Below, in pieces: positions 1-10,484 of a stretch of 64,000 nucleotides of DNA. A model generated the notes under the pieces. That model saw nothing but the letters and a program-made list of their open reading frames with translations. It searched no databases and was not told the DNA's origin. Within the stretch, counting starts at the first letter, position 1. The number at the start of each line of letters is the position of its first letter. The translations under genes and the position numbers were made by a program. The stretch comes from Bradyrhizobium iriomotense (GTDB lineage: Bacteria; Pseudomonadota; Alphaproteobacteria; Rhizobiales; Xanthobacteraceae): assembly GCF_030160715.1 (NCBI RefSeq), contig NZ_BSOW01000010.1:124001-188000 (forward strand). The letters run 5' to 3'.

Positions 1-244
1 TGCCGGGATCGGCGCCGGCACCGCGGAACGGTGTGAGATTGGCGATGATGGCATCGGCCGCATCCATCATCGCCTCGTTGGCGGCGAAGATCTGGCGCGA
101 AGCATCGCTCGCTGCGAGATCGATCGCGTTATCGAGAGGATAAAGGCCGTCGAGCCCGTGCGCGGCGCAGATCGCGGCCTTGCGCCGGCCGATCTCAACC
201 GCATCCGGCAGGAACACGTCGGGGCCTGCCAGATAGATTTTCAT
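1..244 (-). CDS. Nucleoside 2-deoxyribosyltransferase-like protein (3' end beyond window edge)
   Basis: Reading leftward from an ATG at 244, the protein begins MKIYLAGPDVFLPDA and continues to a NLTPFRGAGADPG motif. Both are typical of the nucleoside 2-deoxyribosyltransferase family, which swaps bases on deoxyribonucleosides (nucleotide salvage). Only about 81 residues are visible, so the catalytic glutamate cannot be checked. The gene starts 38 bp after the end of dxs on the same strand, so co-transcription is likely. The family call is from motif memory; the exact substrate is unknown. Confidence 0.75.
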   Translation of the reverse strand, partial: MKIYLAGPDVFLPDAVEIGRRKAAICAAHGLDGLYPLDNAIDLAASDASRQIFAANEAMMDAADAIIANLTPFRGAGADPG

Positions 245-282
245 GGAGGTTGCGCTGCTTCGCCGAAGGCCGAAGCCCGCCG

Positions 283-2211
283 TCAGGCGAGCTTGACCGT
301 CTCGGTCTTGACGTCCTTGCCGAGCGCCTCGAACACCTTGGCAACGATGCCCTTCGCGTCGAGTCCGGCGCGGCCGTACATCGCGGCCGGCGTGTCGTGG
401 TCGAGGAACACGTCGGGCAGCACCATCGAGCGGAACCGTACGGCGCCGCTGTCGAGCGCGCCCTGGTCGGTCAGGAACTGCGCGACATGCGAACCGAAGC
501 CGCCGACCGAGCCTTCCTCGATCGTGATGAGGATCTCGTGCTCGCGGGCGAGCTTGAGCACCAGGTCGGTGTCGAGCGGCTTCATGAAGCGCGCATCCGC
601 GATCGTGGTGGAGAGGCCGTGCGCAGCGAGCTCGTCGGCCGCCTTTTCGCAATCGGCAAGGCGGGTGCCGAAGGAGAGCAGGGCGATCTTGCTGCCCTGC
701 CGGACGACGCGGCCCTTGCCGACCTCGAGGGGAATGCCGACCTCGGGCATCTCGACGCCGCGGCCTTCGCCACGCGGATAGCGCAGCGCGCTCGGACGGT
801 CGTCGATTGCGACCTGGGTTGCGACCATGTGCACCATTTCGGCTTCATCCGCAGCCGCCATGATCACCATGTTCGGCAGACAGCCGAGATAGGCGTTGTC
901 GAACGAGCCCGCATGCGTGGCGCCATCGGCGCCGACGAGGCCGGCGCGGTCGATGGCGAAGCGTACCGGCAGGCTCTGGATCGCGACGTCATGCACGACC
1001 TGGTCGTAACCGCGCTGAAGGAAGGTCGAGTAGATCGCGCAGAACGGCTTGTAGCCCTCGGTGGCGAGACCGGCGGCAAACGTCACAGCGTGCTGCTCGG
1101 CAATGCCGACGTCGAAGGTGCGATCGGGGAATGCCTTGTTGAAGATGTCGACGCCGGTGCCTGACGGCATCGCCGCAGTGATGGCGACGATCTTGTCGTC
1201 CTTCTGCGCTTCCTTGACGAGGCTCTGGCCGAACACGTTCTGGTAGGCCGGCGCATTCGGCTTGGCCTTGACCTGCGTGCCGGTCGCAACGTCGAACTTG
1301 ACAACAGCGTGGTATTTGTCGGCGGAAGCCTCCGCCGGGCCGTAGCCCTTGCCCTTCTGGGTCACGACGTGGACCAGGATCGGGCCGGTCTCCATGTCGC
1401 GCACGTTCTTCAGCACGGGCAGCAGGTGGTCGAGATTGTGGCCGTCGATCGGGCCGACGTAGTAGAAGCCGAGCTCCTCGAACAGCGTGCCGCCGTCCAT
1501 CATGAAGCCGCGGGAGTATTCCTCGACGCGGTTGGCGCGGTTGGCGATGATCTTGGGCAGGCGCTTGTTGATCTGCTTGGCTGCCTCGCGCAGCGTGCGG
1601 TAGGTCTTGCCAGAGTAGAGCCGCGACAGGTACGCGCTCATCGCACCGACTGGCGGAGCAATCGACATGTCGTTGTCATTGAGGATGACGATCAGACGGG
1701 AGTTCATCGCGCCTGCATTGTTCATGGCCTCATAGGCCATGCCCGCCGACATCGCGCCGTCGCCGATCACGGCGATGACGTTGTTCTTGCCGCCAGCGAG
1801 GTCGCGCGCGACCGCCATGCCGAGGCCGGCCGAGATCGAGGTCGAGGAGTGCGCCGCGCCGAACGGATCGTAGTCGCTCTCGCTCCGCTTGGTGAAGCCG
1901 GAGAGGCCGCCGCCGGTGCGCAAGGTGCGGATGCGGTCGCGCCGCCCGGTCAGGATCTTGTGCGGATAGGCCTGGTGGCCGACGTCCCAGATCAACCGGT
2001 CGCGCGGCGTGTCGAAGATGTAATGGATCGCGGTGGTGAGCTCGACGACGCCGAGGCCCGCGCCGAAATGACCGCCGGTCACGGAAACGGCGTCGATGGT
2101 CTCCTGCCGCAGCTCGTCGGCGACCTGGCGGACCTGTTCGATCTTGAGCTTGCGCAGGTCATCCGGCGTGCGGATGGTGTCGAGAAGCGGCGTCTTGCTG
2201 TATGCGTTCAC
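283..2211 (-). CDS. dxs: 1-deoxy-D-xylulose-5-phosphate synthase
   Basis: First enzyme of the non-mevalonate (MEP) isoprenoid pathway. It condenses pyruvate and glyceraldehyde 3-phosphate using thiamine diphosphate and acts in the cytoplasm. At 642 aa it has full family length. Visible motifs are GGHFGAGLG (about residue 47), GHQAYPHKILTGR (about 78), the TPP-binding GDGAMSAG (about 150) followed by LNDNDMSI, and the catalytic-glutamate region EQHAVTFAAG. I chose the GTG at 2211 because the protein then starts VNAYSKTPLLDTIRTP, as in relatives, and a GGAAA lies just upstream. The reading frame extends 31 codons further upstream, but those residues look non-coding. Identification is firm. Confidence 0.96.
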   Translation of the reverse strand: MNAYSKTPLLDTIRTPDDLRKLKIEQVRQVADELRQETIDAVSVTGGHFGAGLGVVELTTAIHYIFDTPRDRLIWDVGHQAYPHKILTGRRDRIRTLRTGGGLSGFTKRSESDYDPFGAAHSSTSISAGLGMAVARDLAGGKNNVIAVIGDGAMSAGMAYEAMNNAGAMNSRLIVILNDNDMSIAPPVGAMSAYLSRLYSGKTYRTLREAAKQINKRLPKIIANRANRVEEYSRGFMMDGGTLFEELGFYYVGPIDGHNLDHLLPVLKNVRDMETGPILVHVVTQKGKGYGPAEASADKYHAVVKFDVATGTQVKAKPNAPAYQNVFGQSLVKEAQKDDKIVAITAAMPSGTGVDIFNKAFPDRTFDVGIAEQHAVTFAAGLATEGYKPFCAIYSTFLQRGYDQVVHDVAIQSLPVRFAIDRAGLVGADGATHAGSFDNAYLGCLPNMVIMAAADEAEMVHMVATQVAIDDRPSALRYPRGEGRGVEMPEVGIPLEVGKGRVVRQGSKIALLSFGTRLADCEKAADELAAHGLSTTIADARFMKPLDTDLVLKLAREHEILITIEEGSVGGFGSHVAQFLTDQGALDSGAVRFRSMVLPDVFLDHDTPAAMYGRAGLDAKGIVAKVFEALGKDVKTETVKLA

Positions 2212-2569
2212 GGCGATTTCCAATTTTAAGGGCCGAACGACCGTCCGGCGCGAGATGGGTATGCACAATATTGGCGCAGCGCGAGCCCTGACTGTCGGAG
2301 CCACCTGCGCGGGGCAAAGCCCCTTCCTTCAAGCTTAAGTGAGCCCAAGTGCGCTCCGGTTCAGTCTATGTGATCTCTGTCACCCAGCTCGGCGTCACCC
2401 GTCCCAGCCAATTTCATTAGCGATTTGAAGCGCTTGCCGTCAGCAATACTTGCTCACGAAAGGCTCTCAAATAGCCATAGTCCGCGCAGCTTTACACCAA
2501 AGCTGCCGCCAAAGCCAACCCGTTAGGCCCGTGGACGGGTATGCGCGTGCAAGCCTCGGGCCGGTTTGG
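2212..2569. other. Intergenic region upstream of dxs
   Basis: 358 bp between dxs and the end of the upstream minus-strand gene. It should contain the dxs promoter. I see no convincing small gene, tRNA or strong terminator here. Confidence 0.4.
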
Positions 2570-3880
2570 TTAACCCCGGCTCCGGGCCGGAGGTTCCATC
2601 TTGCCGAGTTCCTGGGCAGGAATTTGTCCACGGGGACAGGAATTTTCCAACTCCAGCCGCCGCCAGGCAAACTCGCGGGCGGAGGTGTCGCCGGTCGCGA
2701 CCGCAAGCGCCGCGTCCGGCAAGGCCATCCGTTCCCGCAAGGGAACCGGGCCGCACACGATCATGAAGAAGTCGTAGGCATGCGGCCGCTCGTTGGCCAT
2801 CACGAACTGGAAATGGACGCGGAAGAACTGCCAGCGGAACAATTTGTAGTGCTCGGGCGCGATGATCTCTCGGAAGCGCACCGGCACGATGGCGGCAGGA
2901 TTGCAGCGCGCCGCACCGACGTCGATGCCGTGGGCCGCGATCGGATCGAACTGGAAGAAGTTCATCACGTCCTTGCGGGCCTGGCAGTCGATCCACTCGA
3001 TCGAGGGCTCGACCGCGAGCTCGCGCAAACGGTCGCGGAAATCCTGTGCCGCCGCGTGATAGCCGACGACCGGACAATTGCCGCCGACCGTGAGCAACAT
3101 GACCCGGGCGCCGCGCTGTCCGAGCGCAGGATCAAGCTTGAGCGCACGCGCCAGGATTTCGATCGCGAGGAACGAGCCCGAGGAGTGCCCGACCAGCACG
3201 ATCTCCTCTGCGCGCGTGGTGCGCGCGACCTTGCACAGATGCTCCGCAAAGCGGTCGATGCGCCGGTCCCATTCCGGCTGGCGGCGATGGGCGAATTCCC
3301 AGGTCCAGATGTGGTCACGCAGGAGATAGAGCACATAGGTCCTCTCCTCCGTGTATTTCAGCGTGGTGCCGAGCAGCGCCACGAACAGTGCGGCGGCCGC
3401 GAGGAGGCTGAAGGGATCGGGGACGCCGAACGCATCCAGCCCTTTCCGGAACAGCCATGCGACGCTGGCCGCGCACAGTGCCTCCACGAGCAGCACCAGA
3501 TAGGGGTAGCTGACGAAGGTCGCGAATCGCCAGTTCGCCTTGGCGAAGCGCGCGATGGTGCCGCCGAACACGAGCTGGCAGTAGACCCACAGCGCCGCGA
3601 ACACCGTCTTGCGGATCGGCTGGGCGAGGTCACGCTTGATGAAATCCTCAAAGCGCAGGAAGTCGTAGGCCGTGCGGGTCTGCCAGTCGTCCGCGCGGGT
3701 CTCGATGCTCCAGGACGCGATCTCGCCTTCGCTCACATCCTGCGGCCGGCTGATCGTGGTCTTGAGCTGGTAGAGCCGGTCGAACTTGCGCAGCTCGGTG
3801 CGGAACATGCGATAATATCGCGCGAGTCCGCGCGGATCGTAGCCCTGCACATAAATGATATGGCGGTTCTGAACGCGCAC
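2570..3880 (-). CDS. Membrane-associated alpha/beta hydrolase-like protein
   Basis: A 436-aa protein of unknown function. It has a GHSSGS nucleophile elbow at residues 231-236, preceded by the hydrophobic strand EEIVLV, which is the pattern of alpha/beta-hydrolase serine enzymes. Two or three hydrophobic segments (about 95-112, 125-145 and 157-175) lie before the elbow. The catalytic fold is therefore probably tethered to the inner membrane. The N-terminus HIIYVQGYDPRG also resembles the first strand and oxyanion-hole region of such hydrolases. Translation starts at a GTG at 3880. It stands alone between dxs and xseB. The substrate cannot be told from sequence. Confidence 0.75.
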   Translation of the reverse strand: MRVQNRHIIYVQGYDPRGLARYYRMFRTELRKFDRLYQLKTTISRPQDVSEGEIASWSIETRADDWQTRTAYDFLRFEDFIKRDLAQPIRKTVFAALWVYCQLVFGGTIARFAKANWRFATFVSYPYLVLLVEALCAASVAWLFRKGLDAFGVPDPFSLLAAAALFVALLGTTLKYTEERTYVLYLLRDHIWTWEFAHRRQPEWDRRIDRFAEHLCKVARTTRAEEIVLVGHSSGSFLAIEILARALKLDPALGQRGARVMLLTVGGNCPVVGYHAAAQDFRDRLRELAVEPSIEWIDCQARKDVMNFFQFDPIAAHGIDVGAARCNPAAIVPVRFREIIAPEHYKLFRWQFFRVHFQFVMANERPHAYDFFMIVCGPVPLRERMALPDAALAVATGDTSAREFAWRRLELENSCPRGQIPAQELGKMEPPARSRG

Positions 3881-4128
3881 TGACCCTGTGATCCCGCAAG
3901 CCGGCCTGGGGGCCCCGACAGGAGCCTAAGCCTCTCTCCCCCGATTAACGCGCTTCCTCGACGAAAAACCGTCGATGTTGGTCCGGACCGCTGGCCCGGT
4001 CCGCATTTTCTGCCCGGGACTATAGCAGTCCGCGGGACAGGCCAAGAGCTATTTGCAGCCTGGCTGCGCGACCTTCGGGCGCATTCCCTGAATATTCTGA
4101 ATGGGTTGGGGGTATCGGGGAAGGGCGG

Positions 4129-4380
4129 CTATTGAACGTCGAGGGGCGCGGTGCCGCTCGCCTGGCCGCTGGCGTCCGTGGTGATCTTGTCGACGCGGGC
4201 CTCGGCCTGGCGCAAGAGTTCCTCGCAGCGGCGCTTCAAGGCCTCGCCGCGCTCATAGATCGCCACCGATTCTTCCAGCGGCACCTTGCCCTCCTCGAGC
4301 CGCTTCACGATCGTTTCGAGCTCCTCGATCGCGCGCTCAAAGGTCAGCCTGGTCACGTCGATTTGGGTGTTTTCGGCCAT
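4129..4380 (-). CDS. xseB: Exodeoxyribonuclease VII small subunit
   Basis: An 83-aa protein with the family signature FERAIEELETIVKRLEEG followed by ESVAIYERGEALKRRCEELL, two coiled helices that bind the large subunit XseA. ExoVII degrades single-stranded DNA to short oligonucleotides in the cytoplasm. I chose the ATG giving MAENTQIDVTRLTFE, which matches the usual 75-85 aa length, over an in-frame start 14 codons upstream. It lies 72 bp downstream of the deacetylase-family gene on the same strand, probably in one operon. Confidence 0.93.
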   Translation of the reverse strand: MAENTQIDVTRLTFERAIEELETIVKRLEEGKVPLEESVAIYERGEALKRRCEELLRQAEARVDKITTDASGQASGTAPLDVQ

Positions 4381-4452
4381 ATCCGTTTCCGATTGCCCGC
4401 CCTTCGCTAGGTTACGAAGCAATATTTTGCGGGCGCAATGTGGCGGGTGTCG

Positions 4453-5382
<930 letters not shown>

Positions 5383-5515
5383 CAGGTCGGGCTCACTGGA
5401 CACGGGCTTTTGACGTCGCTTGGCGCATCCGGCGCCAAAAGGCAATGTAAAACGCAATGTAGGGGTTTGGCCGGGAATGGCAAAGGTGGTCCTGTTCCGG
5501 GCCGTTTGATCCGGA

Positions 5516-7183
5516 TCAATTGACGCGCAGGATGCGGCTCGGTGGCAGCGGGCCGATCGGGCCGTGCGCCCGGAAGAAGGCAAACAGCGCATCCGCATCG
5601 TAGCCGCCGTATTGCGGCGAGGTGCCTTGCTTGGCGACCGTGAAACCGTCGCCACCGACGGCGAGATAGTCGTTGAGGGTGACGCGGTAGCTCGATGCCG
5701 GATCGACCGGCTTGCCGTCGAGCGTCATCTTGTCGGCCACGACGCGCTCGCCGAACGGCTTTGAAGCGTCCCAGACATAGCTGAAGCCGTTCGACACCTG
5801 GAGGATCCGCGGCCGCTTCGGATCGAGCCATTGCTGCTCGAGCATCTCCTTGAGCCGGCTGCCCGTGAGCGTCAGGGTAACCAGACGGTTGCGGAACGGC
5901 TGGCTCGCGAACACTTCGCCAAAGGACACCGCGCCGTTCTCCTTCGGCACGATGTCGGTGCGGATACCGCCGGGATTGGTGACGGCGATGACGGCGCCCC
6001 CGTCCTTCGCATCCTTCGTCGCGGCCAATTGCGCATCGGCGATGACGTCGCCGAGCGCGCTCTCGCCCGCCTCATTGGGCACGCGCGACAGCGTCTGTGT
6101 CACCGAGCCAGCCGGACGGTTGGCGATGGGGGCAGCCAGCTTGTCGTAGGCCTCGATCAGCGCGGTCTGCTCGGGATCCTTGGCGAGCGAGGCGTTCGCG
6201 ACGATCACGTTCTCGGCTTTCGCGCTGACGACGTCGCGCGTCGCGGAATCGAGTGTGACGTCGATCGCGGTCACCAGCGTGCCGTATTTGTCGCCGCTGG
6301 TGACGAGACGGCCGTCGATTTGGCAGACGTAAGCACGATGCGTGTGGCCGCTCACGACGACGTCCACCGCGCGGTCGAACTTCTTGACGATGTCGACGAT
6401 CGGCCCTGAAATGCCCGGGCATTCATTGTAGTCGCCAGTCGGCTCGCCGCCTTCGTGGATCAGGACCACGATCGCCTCGACGCCGCGCGCCTTCAGTTGC
6501 GGAACAAGCGCGTTCACCGTGTCGGCCTCGTCGCGGAATTCGAGTCCGGCAATGCCTTTTGGCGAGACGATGCCAGCGGTGCCCTTGAGCGTCAGCCCGA
6601 TGAAGGCGACAGGGATGCCGTCGAACTCCCTGATCTCATAGGGCGGCAGGATACTCTTTCCGGTCGCGGTCTCGATGGTGGAGGCCGCAAGATAATGGAA
6701 TTTGGCACCCGTGAAGGGATGCGGCCCCTGGCATCCGTCTTCCGGATGGCAGCCGCCGTTCTGCATCCTGAGCAGCTCGGCCTTGCCCTCGTCGAACTCG
6801 TGATTGCCGACCGAGGTGATCGCAAGCCCCATCATCGACAGCGATTCGACCGACGGCTCGTCGTGAAACATCGCCGACAAGAACGGGCTCGCCCCGATAA
6901 GGTCACCGGCCGCCACGAAGATCGTATTCTTGTGGCCCTCGCGCAGTTGCTTGACCAGCGTCGCCATGTACTCGGCGCCGCCCGCCGCGACCGTCACCTT
7001 CTTCGCCTTGTCCTCGGGATCGCCGATGCGGATGCCGCCCGGCGGCGATCTGAGATTGCCGTGGAAATCGTTGATCGCAAGGATGCGCAGTTCGACCGTC
7101 GCGGAGCCCTGGGCAAGAGCGGGCGGGGCACAGCCGAGTGCAAGGGCGAGAGTAGCCGGGATCAGGCGAAGCAGGTGTCGCAT
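5516..7183 (-). CDS. Exported 5'-nucleotidase-family metallophosphatase
   Basis: A 555-aa protein with a clear signal peptide (MRHLLRLIPATLALALG, predicted cleavage after ALA near residue 24), so it is probably periplasmic. The N-terminal metallophosphatase domain shows ILAINDFHGNL, GDLIGASPF, SVGNHEFDEG and VVSGHTHRAY, supplying the two-metal ligands. The C-terminal 5'-nucleotidase domain shows TNPGGIRTDI and VGGDGFTV. Family members hydrolyse 5'-nucleotides, UDP-sugars or 2',3'-cyclic nucleotides; which of these applies here is not visible. It is a single gene ending 133 bp before the deacetylase start. Confidence 0.9.
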   Translation of the reverse strand: MRHLLRLIPATLALALGCAPPALAQGSATVELRILAINDFHGNLRSPPGGIRIGDPEDKAKKVTVAAGGAEYMATLVKQLREGHKNTIFVAAGDLIGASPFLSAMFHDEPSVESLSMMGLAITSVGNHEFDEGKAELLRMQNGGCHPEDGCQGPHPFTGAKFHYLAASTIETATGKSILPPYEIREFDGIPVAFIGLTLKGTAGIVSPKGIAGLEFRDEADTVNALVPQLKARGVEAIVVLIHEGGEPTGDYNECPGISGPIVDIVKKFDRAVDVVVSGHTHRAYVCQIDGRLVTSGDKYGTLVTAIDVTLDSATRDVVSAKAENVIVANASLAKDPEQTALIEAYDKLAAPIANRPAGSVTQTLSRVPNEAGESALGDVIADAQLAATKDAKDGGAVIAVTNPGGIRTDIVPKENGAVSFGEVFASQPFRNRLVTLTLTGSRLKEMLEQQWLDPKRPRILQVSNGFSYVWDASKPFGERVVADKMTLDGKPVDPASSYRVTLNDYLAVGGDGFTVAKQGTSPQYGGYDADALFAFFRAHGPIGPLPPSRILRVN

Positions 7184-7252
7184 GGAACAAGCCTAAACGC
7201 TCCGCGCGAAGATTTCACGAAGCTTGTGACGAAGTCGCCGCGAACTCCACTT

Positions 7253-7278
7253 CCTTCTCCCACAACAAGGGGAGAAGG
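7253..7278. repeat. Short palindrome between genes (terminator-like)
   Basis: CCTTCTCCC and GGGGAGAAGG are separated by 7 bases in the gap between the crotonase and phosphatase genes. It can fold into a hairpin but has no clear T run. It resembles dispersed palindromic repeats often seen between genes in Bradyrhizobium; that comparison is from memory. Confidence 0.5.
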
Positions 7279-7294
7279 GAGGGAAACGCGCGCC

Positions 7295-8050
7295 CTACCG
7301 CTTCTTCCTGGCGGCAAAGGCGTTGAAGGCGGCGACAGCTTCATTCGACCGTATGCGCTCGCCGAACAGGTGGCCCTCCTGGTCGATGCGGCGGGTGAGT
7401 TCCTCCGGCGGCCCCCGCAGCAGCTTGCGTGAAATCGCGACCGCCTCGGCCGGCAACCTGCAGATCTCGCGAGCGACCTTGCGCGCTTCGGTTTCGGTGT
7501 GCCCCGGCGAGACCACAGCATTGACGAACCCCGCCATCTGAGCCTCCTCGGCTGTGAAGGTTCGCCCCATCACCAGCATCGCGAACGCGCGCTGGTGACC
7601 CATGGTTCGTGGCATCAAGAGGCTCGCGGCCCCCACCGGAACCAGACCGAGGTTGATGTAGGGTGCAGAGAACGTCGCAGCCGTCGACGCGAGCACATAG
7701 TCGCAGTGGAACAGCAGCACGGTGCCAATGCCGATGGCGACCCCGTCCACCGCCGCGATGATCGGCTTGACGTTGAGTGCGAGGGAGTAAAGGAACTTGG
7801 CTCCGTTCGACAGCGCCTCCGGGCGCGACGTATCGGCGTTCAGGAAATGGTCGATGTCGTCGCCGGCGGTGAACACGCCAGAGCCGCCTGTGATGATGAT
7901 GCAGCGGACGTTGGGGTTGTTCTGCGCGGTGTCGATTGCGTGGCCCATCTCGCGATACATGTCCTGTGTGATCGCGTTCTTCTTGCCCGGCCGGCGCAGC
8001 GTGATGATGCGCGTCGCGCCTTCGTTGGTGACGATGATCTGGCCGGTCAT
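7295..8050 (-). CDS. Enoyl-CoA hydratase/isomerase (crotonase) family protein
   Basis: A 251-aa crotonase-fold acyl-CoA enzyme. It begins MTGQIIVTNEGATRIITLRRPGKKNAI and has the oxyanion-hole loop GVFTAGDDIDHF and the helix region AAVDGVAIGIGTVLLFHCDY. In the loop that usually reads LVPE this protein reads LVPVGAAS, so one acidic catalytic residue of classical hydratases is missing. It may be an isomerase or a divergent member. It is separated by about 390 bp from the acyl-CoA dehydrogenase on the same strand. A role in beta-oxidation or another CoA pathway is plausible. Confidence 0.88.
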   Translation of the reverse strand: MTGQIIVTNEGATRIITLRRPGKKNAITQDMYREMGHAIDTAQNNPNVRCIIITGGSGVFTAGDDIDHFLNADTSRPEALSNGAKFLYSLALNVKPIIAAVDGVAIGIGTVLLFHCDYVLASTAATFSAPYINLGLVPVGAASLLMPRTMGHQRAFAMLVMGRTFTAEEAQMAGFVNAVVSPGHTETEARKVAREICRLPAEAVAISRKLLRGPPEELTRRIDQEGHLFGERIRSNEAVAAFNAFAARKKR

Positions 8051-8218
8051 GCTTCCCAGTCCCCAATAGCAGCCCGCGGCACCGTTGCCCCGGCCTGTCG
8101 TTTTCCCGTCAGCCTACATCATCTTGCGGAGCTGCCAAACCTGCGGTGGCTGTTTTCAACGGTGGCGCAGTTGCATACCACCCCCGGCGCCACCGCGGTC
8201 GCATATGCGGGACAGGCG

Positions 8219-8422
8219 ATGCAACAAAAGGCTACAATGATTTGGTTGAAAAACCAGGGCGTGTACGGCAGAATCGATCCGATCCGCGCGTTCGGCCTCG
8301 TCGGCTTCGTGCGCAGCCTGACCGGCGACGACACGGCAGCGCTGACGCTATGCGTGGTGCTCGACCTCGTCGCGGCGGTCGCAGTTTTGATGCGGCCTAG
8401 GCCGGTCCGCGCCTCGGGATGA
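8219..8422 (+). CDS. Possible small membrane protein (doubtful)
   Basis: A 67-codon frame starting MQQKATMIWLKNQG, with a hydrophobic stretch TLCVVLDLVAAVAVLM and a basic tail. It fills the gap between two minus-strand genes and looks more protein-like than its surroundings, but I see no strong ribosome site and no recognised family. It may be a gene remnant. Confidence 0.25.
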   Translation: MQQKATMIWLKNQGVYGRIDPIRAFGLVGFVRSLTGDDTAALTLCVVLDLVAAVAVLMRPRPVRASG

Positions 8423-8442
8423 GGGCGCGGACAGTTCAGGCG

Positions 8443-10221
8443 TTACCCCAGCAACACCGCGTCCGCCGCTGCGACCGACTCCGCGCTCTCAGTCACGGTG
8501 CGCTCCAGCGAGCTCGCCTGCACCGTGATGTTCTCGGCGAAGAAGCGGGCGAGCGAGACGTAGCGGGGCGCATCAAGGTTGCCGTCGCTCTTGGCCGCGA
8601 GCGCCTCGCTTGCCAGCATGCAGCCGCCGAGCGTCGCACCAAACTGCTGGAGATAGGGCGTGGCGCCGGCGAGCGCGTCGTTCGGCGCCTCGGCCAGCCG
8701 CTCCAGGAGCCACTTGCTGGTGCGCTTGAGCGCGTCCAGCGCCTCGCGCAATTTAACGCCGGTGGTGCCGAAGGCGGGATCGTTGGAGGCCTCGACCTGC
8801 TTGATGATGCCGGAGAGCTCGCCGAGCAGCGCGAAGACCGCGGTGCCGCCGTTGGCCGCGAGCTTCCGCGTGACGAGGTCGATCGCCTGGATGCCGTTGG
8901 TGCCTTCATAGATCGCGGTGATACGCGCGTCGCGATAATGCTGGGCCGCGCCGGTCTCCTCGATGAAGCCCATGCCGCCATGAACCTGGACGCCGAGATA
9001 GGCGACCTCGTTGCCGACGTCGGTCGAATAGGCCTTTGCGATCGGCGTCAGCAGCGCCGCGCGCGCCGCGGCCTCGACCCGCACGCCGGGATCCTTGGCG
9101 CGCGTCGAGACGTCGATCGCGACCGCCGTCGCATAGCAGATGGTGCGCGCGGCCGCGGTCTGCGCCCGCATCCGCATCAGCATGCGCTTGACGTCGGGGT
9201 GCACGATGATGGCATCGGAGCCGTCGCCCTTCTTGCCGAGGGCGCGACCCTGCTTGCGCTCCTGCGCGTAAGCGAGAGCCTGCTGATAGGCGCGGTCGGC
9301 GACGCCGACGCCTTCGAGGCCGACGCCGAGGCGCGCCTGGTTCATCATCGTGAACATGCAGCGCATGCCCTGGTTCTCTTCGCCGATCAGAAAGCCGATC
9401 GCGCCGCCATGATCGCCCATGGTCATGGTGCAGGTGGGGGAGGCGTGCATGCCGAGCTTGTGCTCGACGCCGGACGCATAGATGTCGTTGCGCGCGCCGA
9501 GCGAGCCGTCGGCATTGACCATGAACTTGGGAACGAGAAAGAGCGAAATGCCCTTGGTGCCGGCAGGGGCGTCGGGCAGGCGCGCGAGCACGAAATGCAC
9601 GATGTTGTCGGTCATGTCGTGCTCGCCATAGGTGATGAAGATCTTCGTCCCCTTGATGCGATAGGTACCGTCGGCCTGCCGCTCGGCGCGGGTGCGCAGC
9701 GCGCCGACGTCGGAGCCGGCCTGCGGCTCGGTGAGCTGCATCGTGCCGGTCCATTCGCCGGTGACGAGTTTCTCCAGATAGATCTGCTTCAGCTCGTCGT
9801 TGCCGTGCGCCTCGAGCGCCTCGATGGCGGAGGCCGTGAGCAGCGGGCAGAGGCCGAAGGCGACGTTGGAGGCGCTCCAGATCTCGGTGCAGGCCGCGTT
9901 GATTGCGAGCGGCAGGCCCTGGCCGCCGAAGCCTTCCGGTCCCGAGACCGCGTTCCAGCCGCCATCCGTCCAGCGCTTGTAAGCATCCGGCCAGCCTGGC
10001 GCGGTCGTGACCTTGCCGTCGTCGAGCTTGATGCCGTTCTCGTCCCCGACGCGGTTGAGCGGTGCGAGCACGTCCGAAGCGAACTTGCCGGCTTCCTCCA
10101 GCACGGCTTGCACGATATCGGCGTCGAAATCGCCGTAATGGCCTGCCTCCACGGCGGCCTTGAGGCCCGCGCCGTGATTGAGCGAAAGCAGCATGTCGTT
10201 GATCGGCGCGCGGTAGGTCAT
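8443..10221 (-). CDS. Acyl-CoA dehydrogenase, long form with C-terminal domain
   Basis: A 592-aa FAD enzyme of the 590-600-aa acyl-CoA dehydrogenase subgroup, longer than the roughly 390-aa classical enzymes because of an extra C-terminal helical domain. It contains the FAD/substrate region TGTMQLTEPQAGSDVG and the signature ITAIYEGTNGIQAIDL near the catalytic glutamate. The subgroup includes fatty acyl-CoA and 3-methylmercaptopropionyl-CoA dehydrogenases; the substrate here is not determinable. The ATG at 10,221 (MTYRAPINDMLLSL) is preferred over one 13 codons upstream. It is the last chromosomal gene before the integrated element. Confidence 0.92.
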   Translation of the reverse strand: MTYRAPINDMLLSLNHGAGLKAAVEAGHYGDFDADIVQAVLEEAGKFASDVLAPLNRVGDENGIKLDDGKVTTAPGWPDAYKRWTDGGWNAVSGPEGFGGQGLPLAINAACTEIWSASNVAFGLCPLLTASAIEALEAHGNDELKQIYLEKLVTGEWTGTMQLTEPQAGSDVGALRTRAERQADGTYRIKGTKIFITYGEHDMTDNIVHFVLARLPDAPAGTKGISLFLVPKFMVNADGSLGARNDIYASGVEHKLGMHASPTCTMTMGDHGGAIGFLIGEENQGMRCMFTMMNQARLGVGLEGVGVADRAYQQALAYAQERKQGRALGKKGDGSDAIIVHPDVKRMLMRMRAQTAAARTICYATAVAIDVSTRAKDPGVRVEAAARAALLTPIAKAYSTDVGNEVAYLGVQVHGGMGFIEETGAAQHYRDARITAIYEGTNGIQAIDLVTRKLAANGGTAVFALLGELSGIIKQVEASNDPAFGTTGVKLREALDALKRTSKWLLERLAEAPNDALAGATPYLQQFGATLGGCMLASEALAAKSDGNLDAPRYVSLARFFAENITVQASSLERTVTESAESVAAADAVLLG

Positions 10222-10394
10222 GGCGTACTCCCGGAAACCTCGTTGGCGCCGTATTCCCACGAAACCGCCGAGGTCTCAATGGCCGGGAGGGCCAAGTTTC
10301 GTGACTGGGAGGCCAGGCTGGCTGCGGGGCAGGGCGCCGATATCAGGGTGGCGCAAACCGTGCCCGGAACGGGCGAATTTACGCGCCGAGGCGG

Positions 10395-10421
10395 TTGAAA
10401 TGCTCGCCTTCTCTCTATAGA
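10395..10421 (+). promoter_or_regulatory. Probable original tRNA-Gln promoter, now orphaned
   Basis: TTGAAA at 10,395-10,400 and TATAGA at 10,416-10,421 are separated by 15 bp and point rightward, about 65 bp before the left half-copy of tRNA-Gln. The spacing is short. If active, it now transcribes the severed 5' half of the tRNA into the element. Confidence 0.45.
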
Positions 10422-10484
10422 CCGGCGGGGCAAACGGGAATCTGCGGTGGCCTGTGCTTTCCGCCGATCCCCGGAGAAGCGCCG

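Noticed and set aside
250..2229. Long plus-strand open frames opposite dxs
   Set aside because: They mirror the codon pattern of dxs in GC-rich DNA, are rich in Arg/Asp/Ala with no motif or ribosome site, and dxs is unmistakable.
8419..10398. 659-codon plus-strand frame opposite the acyl-CoA dehydrogenase
   Set aside because: Antisense shadow; the composition is that of a reverse-complemented real gene and the opposite strand has clear family motifs.
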